23,454 nucleotides of DNA from Caldisericaceae bacterium (GTDB taxonomy: Bacteria > Calditrichota > Calditrichia > Calditrichales > Calditrichaceae), in assembly GCA_021160885.1 (NCBI GenBank), contig JAGHBR010000125.1:1-23454 (forward strand). The letters are read 5' to 3'. Below the pieces are notes generated by a model. That model was not told the DNA's origin. It saw nothing but the letters and a program-made list of their open reading frames with translations, and made no database searches. Below, piece after piece: positions 15,017 to 21,842 of the stretch (its first letter is position 1; the number at the start of each line of letters is the position of its first letter). The position numbers and the translations under genes were made by a program.

Positions 15017-17167
15017 CTATTTTGTAAGTATTATTTTTTTAACTATTGTCTTTTGATCTGTTTTTAGGCGGATGAGATATACGCCAGACGAAAGAAACGA
15101 ACCATCTAATTTTATTGTATATGTTCCTGCACTCTGGTACCGATCAATTAAATTCAACAATTTTCTACCGCTCAAATCAAATGCATCAATTTTTACATGT
15201 GAAGGCGAAGATAACTCATACTTTATGGTCGTTGTCGCATTAAATGGATTCGGATAATTGATTAAACTGAATGAACGCGGAGTAAATCCATTAAACAATT
15301 CCACGTCTGTAGAAGTTATTAAACTTTTTATTTCCGATTCTTGCAAAACCCGGTTGTAAATCTGTACTTCATCAATAATGCCCGCAAACTCTTCCTGACC
15401 ATGCATATTCAAGCCAATTCTTAAGCCCGCCTCATGTGGAGATGGGACATCGGCATTTGGAATTTCTTTATCCAGCTTACCGTTTAAGTACAAACGAGCT
15501 GTTTTCTGTTCTGCATCAAATGTACCGGCAACAAAATACCATGCATTGGGATTGATTTGGGAAGTAAAATCAGCGGTAACATTTCCTGAAGCTCCCCACC
15601 GGAAATGGAACACATTGCCATTGGCGCTTTTCCACAATCCAAACCAATTATCTCCTCCGCGATCATGCTCAATTATAGTTCTCCAACCTTCCGGGATGGG
15701 GGAAGGCAACTTTACCCAGGCCGTTAGTGTAAAACTTGTCAAACTAAAATCAGGGCTGGGAGCTATGGAGACAAAATCCTGATCTGTGTTAAACTGAATG
15801 GCTTTCCCATTCAATCGGCCTTCCACAAATTGTGGCTGACCATGAATAACGCCATCATGCCCCATTGCAGAGGAATCCGATCCGTTATTTTCAAATTTCC
15901 AGTAACCGATTAGCGTCGTATCAACTTCGCCAACATAAATTTTTACTGGATCAGAATCTCTGTAATTTTCCTGGTCATCGTATGCTCTGGCTTTTAAATA
16001 ATATCCTCCTTCCGGCGCATTTTTCCACACCATGCGATATGGCGGTGCAGTTGATTCACCAATCTTTTCTGAACGGCAGAAAAATTCAACCTTGATTATT
16101 TGTCCATTAGTGTCTGAGGCTACCGCCTCCATTTCAATAGGAATGCCAATTTCGAAATGCGCTTTATTTTTGGGTAAAATCAACTCAACCTGTGGCAGTT
16201 CTCTTACATTTGCCATTAAGTCATCGATAACCTCTTCTAATTGAGAATCAGGTATTTTTTTAATCAAATAACTATGATCCTTATCCGGCGACTCCTTCCA
16301 TTGATTCGAGCCATTTGATCCAACTGAGCAATAACCGGTACTTTCCACATCCCAATAGAGCAAAGGATCGCGAATTGCGGCTAAAACCGCTGTTTGGTCC
16401 CAGCTTGCGTGCCGGCTCCCAACATATCCGCCGGCAAGCTCATAAGCTTTTCGAATGGGATTTTTTTCTGAGGTCCAGGCCAGCTTCGCACCAGTTTGCA
16501 ATGAACTTCCGATCTCAAACCCGCTAAATAAGATGGGAGTCGGCCAGTTTTCGACAGCAAATTTTGTAGAAGCTGAATCCTCTCTAAAATTAAATTCACC
16601 GCCTGAAGACGGAAAACCGCCCCCCATGCAGACCCAGCGCTTAACTTTTTTTCTTACCAGGTCTATCCCATTCAGCGAACTGTATTCATCAGACTCTGAT
16701 TTTAACAGATCAGCCAGATTTGTTAAAAAACCAGTAGATACAATCACAACACTGGTGTCAGGTTGTTCAGAAAGAATTTTCCGATAAAGTTCAACAGCAT
16801 CCCAGGCGTTACCTGTACCTAAATCTTGAGGAAAGGTTTCAGCTATACTTTGATTATATATGGAGCCAAAAGCAGGGCCATCAGTTGCGACACCGATCGG
16901 AATATCTGGTCTGTTGTAATAGGTGTTGAAAGCATCCAGACAGGGCGGCCCCCATATTCCGGAATGGCCGCCGCTGGATACCATCATAGCTAAAATCTCC
17001 GCTTCTCCATAATTTGCCAGTGCATGTAATGTCGCAACAGCCCCGACATCATCCCAGTCCGGTCCAATATCAGTATCTAAAATTACCTTTACCTGGGAGA
17101 AAACCAAATTACAACCTAATAGCGCAGCTAAGATGCTTCTGAATACCATATTTTTCATCAATACCAT
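15017..17167 (-). CDS. Secreted nucleoside hydrolase with Ig-like, LamG and T9SS sorting domains
   Basis: A 716-aa multidomain protein. Signal peptide 1-24 (start 17167, or 17158 for the internal Met). NH domain ~26-325: DTDIGPDWDD (31-40), MGGGFPSSGGEFNFRED (181-197) with the canonical EFN (191-193), and SWDQTAVLAAI with Asp 257. Unlike its four ETD-type neighbours it keeps the first Asp and the EFN Glu. An Ig-like domain spans ~325-413 (VELILPKN ... KARAYDDQ). A LamG/concanavalin-A domain spans ~417-615 (GYWKFENNGSDSS, FTLTAWVKLP, IDEVQIYNRVL). The final ~80 residues (LINYPNPFNATTTIKYELS ... SSGVYLIRLK) are a type-A T9SS sorting domain. It is likely exported to the cell surface or medium and may bind a glycan. 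It is 17 bp downstream of the PorV/PorQ-like gene and first of the six NHs in the operon. Confidence 0.88.
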   Translation of the reverse strand: MVLMKNMVFRSILAALLGCNLVFSQVKVILDTDIGPDWDDVGAVATLHALANYGEAEILAMMVSSGGHSGIWGPPCLDAFNTYYNRPDIPIGVATDGPAFGSIYNQSIAETFPQDLGTGNAWDAVELYRKILSEQPDTSVVIVSTGFLTNLADLLKSESDEYSSLNGIDLVRKKVKRWVCMGGGFPSSGGEFNFREDSASTKFAVENWPTPILFSGFEIGSSLQTGAKLAWTSEKNPIRKAYELAGGYVGSRHASWDQTAVLAAIRDPLLYWDVESTGYCSVGSNGSNQWKESPDKDHSYLIKKIPDSQLEEVIDDLMANVRELPQVELILPKNKAHFEIGIPIEMEAVASDTNGQIIKVEFFCRSEKIGESTAPPYRMVWKNAPEGGYYLKARAYDDQENYRDSDPVKIYVGEVDTTLIGYWKFENNGSDSSAMGHDGVIHGQPQFVEGRLNGKAIQFNTDQDFVSIAPSPDFSLTSFTLTAWVKLPSPIPEGWRTIIEHDRGGDNWFGLWKSANGNVFHFRWGASGNVTADFTSQINPNAWYFVAGTFDAEQKTARLYLNGKLDKEIPNADVPSPHEAGLRIGLNMHGQEEFAGIIDEVQIYNRVLQESEIKSLITSTDVELFNGFTPRSFSLINYPNPFNATTTIKYELSSPSHVKIDAFDLSGRKLLNLIDRYQSAGTYTIKLDGSFLSSGVYLIRLKTDQKTIVKKIILTK

Positions 17168-17184
17168 TCATTTTTATCTGGTTT

Positions 17185-18249
17185 CTAAAACGAGACACTT
17201 AACCCCATGACATTTACATTACCAAGAATACCAATATCACGGTAAGCATAGTCAAACTGCAGTGCACTCCTGGCTGACAAATGCTTGATAATTCCAAGTC
17301 CGAGTGTTGGACCAAACTCAGAGTCTTCCATGAACAACCCCCGGTATCCGGCACGGAAGGCAAGACTTCCTAAACCTGCGACACCAATAGTGTATTCAGC
17401 TCCCAGGTTTACAGATTCACTATTATTATTGACATGCAAGGCATTTACAGCCAGCGTCAATTTTTGATTGGTCAAAAGAATTGGAGTAAGAGAAGCACCA
17501 ATTCTGAAAATTAGAGGCAATTCCCAGGAATCTGTTTTAAATTCAACCTGAACATCTTTATAATTGCCAGCCTGGTCCGGGGCAATGTCTAATGATCTCA
17601 GCAAATCCAATCCAGTGTATCTCAGACGAGTTCCATAATTAGATAAGCTCATCCCGATTTTCAAACCTTTCCTTGAATCCTTTGAGCTGGAGAAGAAGTT
17701 GGTTTGAATGATCGTTCCTATATCCAGAGCTACAGCCTGTGCATTACAATGATAAATAGATGAATAGATGTATTTGACTGTTGCACCAAAAGCAAACCAA
17801 TTGGTTAACAGCTTACCATAAGAGGCATTAACAGCAATATCAATTGGAGTAAAGTTTTCTCCTGTGCCCTCTTGCAAATCAAGCGTCGTGACTTCCATTT
17901 CTCCGTAATTGATTCCCATAATGCCGGCGGCAAAACTGCCTATACTTGGCAGGTTTATCCCTGCTGCAGCAAAGTAAGTGTAAGTGTTAACCAGCCAGGG
18001 TTGCACTGCAAAGTAAGCTTCTTTATTGCCCATGTAGGCCAGTCCTGCGGGATTCCAATAGATGGAGGAAAGGTTGTCCACAGTACTTACTACCGCATCA
18101 CCCATTGCCGTTCCCCTTGGATCGTACCCTAATTCCAGAAAATTTGCTGCAGTAGTTCCTACTCTTATGGGAGATTCCTGAGCTGTCAAAATCGTAAACA
18201 GGAACAAAACGATAAGTAACATTGACATTTTATTTATTTTGTATTCCAT
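17185..18249 (-). CDS. PorV/PorQ-family outer-membrane beta-barrel protein
   Basis: This 354-aa protein has a Sec signal (1-24, ending LTAQ) and the N-terminal signature of PorV/PorQ (UPF0164-like) proteins: VGTTAANFLELGYDPRGTAMGDA followed by DNLSSIYWNPAGLAYM. The rest is a string of alternating amphipathic strands with many Gly and aromatic residues, ending LGIIKHLSARSALQFDYAYRDIGILGNVNVMGLSVSF with a terminal Phe typical of outer-membrane barrels. PorV shuttles T9SS cargo from the translocon to the attachment complex; genomes of this group often hold several copies, so a cargo- or locus-dedicated role is likely here rather than the housekeeping PorV. A GGGAGAAG ribosome site precedes the start. 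It lies between a T9SS-signal-bearing giant protein and a T9SS-signal-bearing NH, both candidate partners. Confidence 0.82.
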   Translation of the reverse strand: MEYKINKMSMLLIVLFLFTILTAQESPIRVGTTAANFLELGYDPRGTAMGDAVVSTVDNLSSIYWNPAGLAYMGNKEAYFAVQPWLVNTYTYFAAAGINLPSIGSFAAGIMGINYGEMEVTTLDLQEGTGENFTPIDIAVNASYGKLLTNWFAFGATVKYIYSSIYHCNAQAVALDIGTIIQTNFFSSSKDSRKGLKIGMSLSNYGTRLRYTGLDLLRSLDIAPDQAGNYKDVQVEFKTDSWELPLIFRIGASLTPILLTNQKLTLAVNALHVNNNSESVNLGAEYTIGVAGLGSLAFRAGYRGLFMEDSEFGPTLGLGIIKHLSARSALQFDYAYRDIGILGNVNVMGLSVSF

Positions 18250-18308
18250 AAGTCTTCTCCCTTAATATGGAATTCATTTTAATTTTTACCTGTATTCAAA
18301 TGGGGCCA

Positions 18309-21300
18309 TTATTTAATTATCGCAAATTTCCCCATTTTCACTTTGCCTGTTTTCTTAGATTTTACATAGTAAATGTAAACGCCCGGCGCTATATCAAGAC
18401 CTTCTTTAGTCAATAGATCCCAATGGACAATACCATTATCAGGTTCATTATTCACATCTATTTCATCAATGAAGTACCCGCTAATCGTAAATATTTTAAT
18501 CTGGCATTGGGCCGGAATGTGCGTAAACATGATTCTTCTTCTCTGATTTAGATAAATATTTCTAACGGCTGGTTCCATAAGATTTGTCACGATATAGGGA
18601 TTAGGAACAACCTTTATTTTATCCAAATCTTCTTTATACTCGCCTGCATTTTGTTCTAAACTTTTTACTTTAACGATAAATTCATCGTCAGCTGTAAAAG
18701 GTCGCGTTCCATCGATTCGATAGGTATCTCCGGGTTGAGGAAGTTCCGCTTCTGACTGTGCATTTCTAAAATTGAAGGTAAAAAGAGTCACCAGCCATTT
18801 CATCGTACCTTTCTTTAAACTGGAATAACCAACAATGACATCATCTTCCAATAAATCGAATTGTCCGTTTTTATTAGCGTCGTAGGCTACTATATCAAGC
18901 AAGTAATTTGAACCGGTTGAATCTTTAAACAGGCTGTTCTCCACGTAAAAATTAAATGTTTCGTTAGGAAGTAATAGATTTTTATCAAAAGGAGTGATGC
19001 CTTCAACTTTACGAATACTCTTCAAATCAGTGGCTTTGGTAGTATAGGTAATATCTCCATTGGTAAAGACAATATTATATTGCCAGGGGAAGAGCGAATA
19101 GGCATTTAAACTAATCATCAGATCAATAGGCGCATCTCCCTGGATCCAGCCTAATTTTGTTGAATCTAATTCTGCGTTAATAGCCGCATTAGTAAGATTA
19201 AAAATAATTCCATCAAAAGGATCAGAAGCAATTTCCGGATTCATGTAATAGTATTTGCCAGGAAGATCATATAGAATATTTCGGTTTGAATAACTCTCTG
19301 GCGTTTCTTTGATCAGCACCCGATTTTCAGTTATATCAGTAACTTTAAAGCCAATATTTCTGTATTTATAAGCCATATTGGGAAATGGATATCCGCTACT
19401 GGCGCTACCATAAACAAACAGTGTATCAACAATAAAGCTCAATTTATATTCATGGCCTTCTTTAAGGTCTACCGGATTGAGTAAATCAAAACTGACGGTA
19501 CCAGTACCTTTGATATTTTCCGGTGTGGTTACCTCAATTTCTGGCGGCGCATATCCATTGGCCATTGGATGAGGCGTCACGATTTGAACATTAGGACTTG
19601 TATAAGTAATATTTTCATTTTCATCAACAATAATTGTAGTGACATTTTCAGCAGGTGCAATATTGGCGTCGATACCTTTAATTCCATGATCGTATGCAAC
19701 CAGCGCATAATAATAAGTTCTGCCATTTTGCACATCTTCGTCAATATAATAATGAGTAATACCGGTATTGCGCCCTAAGAAGAAAGATTCGCCTTCAATT
19801 AAACCATAATCAGTAAAGCCATAATAATCATTAATCAGGTCACATTGAAAGATAGGAACCTTGCCGGAAGTGTTACCAAATGCGTCTCTAACGCGAGCAG
19901 CATCAGAAAAAAACCGGTCTGTGGCTTTGTACAGTTTATATCCCTCAAAATCATTTTCACCGCCAAGCAATGGTTCCCGTGTCATTCTTTCGGCTTTTGT
20001 ATCCCAGGTGAGAATTACTTTGCCATCCATGGCTGTAGCATGTAATGTGGGCATTTCAGGTGGCTTGGCAAATCGATAATCATTCTCATAAATCTGTTGG
20101 ACAATTCTTTTTCTCTCGATCAGAGAATATGGTGAACCACCGGCGTTTAAATTTGCTACATCTTCATAAGCGCCCATCATAGCACAAGAGATTCTTTCGG
20201 TTGTGCCTCGGTGCAGACGAAATTTTCCGGAACCAAATACCGGAGCATAATCAGCGGGTTGGCCATGGAAAGGCACTAACTCTTGAGCGGCAATTAAATT
20301 ATAAAGGTCTTCATCATATTTTGGAGCTGGAGGATCATTAAATGGCCAGGGGATAAAATGAAAGCTGGTTAAACCCAACATATCCGATTCCGAAATATCA
20401 GTCAAACCAAAATTAGGTTCACTACCAACTCCTTCCAACAAATCTGGCTTATGATTACATTCTGTTCCGTCCGGATCAGGACCGGTATAATTCAAGTCAC
20501 CTGGACCTACACCATCCAGGCCAATATCATCACCGGCAAATTCGCCATTATCATACACCCCATTCCCGTTTTCATCATATCCATCCTGCCAGTCCTGGTC
20601 CTCATCAGCATCCCAATGTTCTTTCAAATCTTCTTCTTTCATTCCATAATATTCCAGAAACTTTGCCAGATCGGTTATCCCATCATAAGGCCCAACCTTA
20701 TTCATCGCCATATTGTCTCTTCTTTCATCCGTTAATCCATCATCATCATTGTCTTTATTATCATTAGGAATGCCTGGACTTTCTAAAAAGGCCAAACCAA
20801 ATGTTCCTGGCTGATAGCCGCCTGCTCCTGTATTATTTGCGTCCCAGACAAAAGCTAAGTCCGATTTTTCATCAAACCCACCAAGGTCATCTCCATCATC
20901 CCAGACATTAAATGCGTTTCCAACGCCCATATCCACAAAATAACCAAAAACAGTGCGCGGGATATCGTAGTCAGAAATATTAGTAATATTATATTCCCAA
21001 AAGATAACATTTCTTGTTTGCGGATTTTCCCATTGGTAACCGCGCACTGCAACTCGCAGCCCCAAGCCTCCCCAGGGCATGCCTTTTTGAATGGTTACAT
21101 TTGGATTTTTATCGCCAATATAAACTCCGGGTCTGGGGTAGTATTTTACTCTTCTGCCTGGTTGGAGATATTCCTGATCCTGCGCATCATTAGCCACAAA
21201 ATAACTTTCAAGCTGCGCATATTTCACGCCCCGGCCAAATCTTCCATTCCATTCGCCCGGCCATTTTTTCTGATTTCCTCTTGCAGGCCAGCCATCGGGA

Positions 21301-21806
21301 GGCCAGGTCGATGGATCATTACTTACAGCCGGAGATTCACTTAAAGGATTAAAATAGCCAGGTACGGGATAAAATCCCCAAATGATATCACCAGCAGAAT
21401 TCACATCGAGCATCTGGTCATAATTCCAGTTAGTCTCAATAAAAAATAAGGAATCTAAATCTGTTCTGGAAGCTATTTCTGTTTCATCTGTTACAGGTAT
21501 GGTATCATTTTCAAGAAAAACCTGCCCGCCAACAAGAACAGCTAATACATCGAATATTTGTAAACCCTTTTCTGAATCTTTAGGCCACTTTGAGCCATCA
21601 ATCATATATTTGTAACCAATTTGTGTATTATTAAAAAAAACTGTTTGAAACTGATTCCCATCCATAACGCCCATCCTCACAGCAGAGCGATCGCCAGCTG
21701 GATCATCCGGGCCTTCATAGGGCTTGCCCTGTGCAAAAAGATTGCCATTAAGTGTAAATATTAAGGATAAGGCAAAGATTATATTTCGCCAATTATTGCC
21801 CCTCAT
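18309..21806 (-). CDS. Large T9SS-exported surface protein, unknown function, paired with a TonB receptor
   Basis: The start is the ATG at 21806 (1165 aa), chosen because AGGAG sits 7 nt upstream and a signal peptide follows (NIIFALSLIFTLNGNLFAQ); the frame extends to 21839. I do not recognise the N-terminal ~580 residues. They include Trp/Pro/Gly-rich stretches and two Asp-rich segments (about 347-362, with NDNKDNDDDGLTDE, and 399-449) that look like calcium-binding thrombospondin type-3 or EF-like repeats. A fibronectin type III-like region follows near 585-710 (PPEMPTLHATAMDGKVILTWD ... YKLYKATD). The last ~90 residues (KVVPNPYIVTN ... APGVYIYYVKSKKTGKV) are a T9SS sorting domain. It occupies the position that a SusD lipoprotein holds beside a TonB receptor in Bacteroidetes, suggesting a surface ligand-capture role, but there is no sequence evidence for SusD homology. 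Confidence 0.8.
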   Translation of the reverse strand: MRGNNWRNIIFALSLIFTLNGNLFAQGKPYEGPDDPAGDRSAVRMGVMDGNQFQTVFFNNTQIGYKYMIDGSKWPKDSEKGLQIFDVLAVLVGGQVFLENDTIPVTDETEIASRTDLDSLFFIETNWNYDQMLDVNSAGDIIWGFYPVPGYFNPLSESPAVSNDPSTWPPDGWPARGNQKKWPGEWNGRFGRGVKYAQLESYFVANDAQDQEYLQPGRRVKYYPRPGVYIGDKNPNVTIQKGMPWGGLGLRVAVRGYQWENPQTRNVIFWEYNITNISDYDIPRTVFGYFVDMGVGNAFNVWDDGDDLGGFDEKSDLAFVWDANNTGAGGYQPGTFGLAFLESPGIPNDNKDNDDDGLTDERRDNMAMNKVGPYDGITDLAKFLEYYGMKEEDLKEHWDADEDQDWQDGYDENGNGVYDNGEFAGDDIGLDGVGPGDLNYTGPDPDGTECNHKPDLLEGVGSEPNFGLTDISESDMLGLTSFHFIPWPFNDPPAPKYDEDLYNLIAAQELVPFHGQPADYAPVFGSGKFRLHRGTTERISCAMMGAYEDVANLNAGGSPYSLIERKRIVQQIYENDYRFAKPPEMPTLHATAMDGKVILTWDTKAERMTREPLLGGENDFEGYKLYKATDRFFSDAARVRDAFGNTSGKVPIFQCDLINDYYGFTDYGLIEGESFFLGRNTGITHYYIDEDVQNGRTYYYALVAYDHGIKGIDANIAPAENVTTIIVDENENITYTSPNVQIVTPHPMANGYAPPEIEVTTPENIKGTGTVSFDLLNPVDLKEGHEYKLSFIVDTLFVYGSASSGYPFPNMAYKYRNIGFKVTDITENRVLIKETPESYSNRNILYDLPGKYYYMNPEIASDPFDGIIFNLTNAAINAELDSTKLGWIQGDAPIDLMISLNAYSLFPWQYNIVFTNGDITYTTKATDLKSIRKVEGITPFDKNLLLPNETFNFYVENSLFKDSTGSNYLLDIVAYDANKNGQFDLLEDDVIVGYSSLKKGTMKWLVTLFTFNFRNAQSEAELPQPGDTYRIDGTRPFTADDEFIVKVKSLEQNAGEYKEDLDKIKVVPNPYIVTNLMEPAVRNIYLNQRRRIMFTHIPAQCQIKIFTISGYFIDEIDVNNEPDNGIVHWDLLTKEGLDIAPGVYIYYVKSKKTGKVKMGKFAIIK

Positions 21807-21813
21807 CTTGTTT

Positions 21814-21818
21814 CTCCT
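21814..21818 (-). promoter_or_regulatory. Ribosome binding site deciding the start of the large T9SS protein
   Basis: AGGAG on the minus strand, 7 nt before the ATG at 21806. It supports this start over the upstream in-frame codon at 21839. Confidence 0.7.
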
Positions 21819-21842
21819 GCTTTGAATTTTAGTCAACATATA

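Noticed and set aside
18250..18308. Possible internal promoter before the PorV/PorQ-like gene
   Set aside because: AT-rich with a TTGAAT but only a weak -10; cannot be told from background.
18309..21806. Large T9SS protein as a SusD homologue
   Set aside because: No lipoprotein signal or TPR-like helical pattern; it has a T9SS sorting domain and strand-rich composition. Only the gene position is SusD-like.
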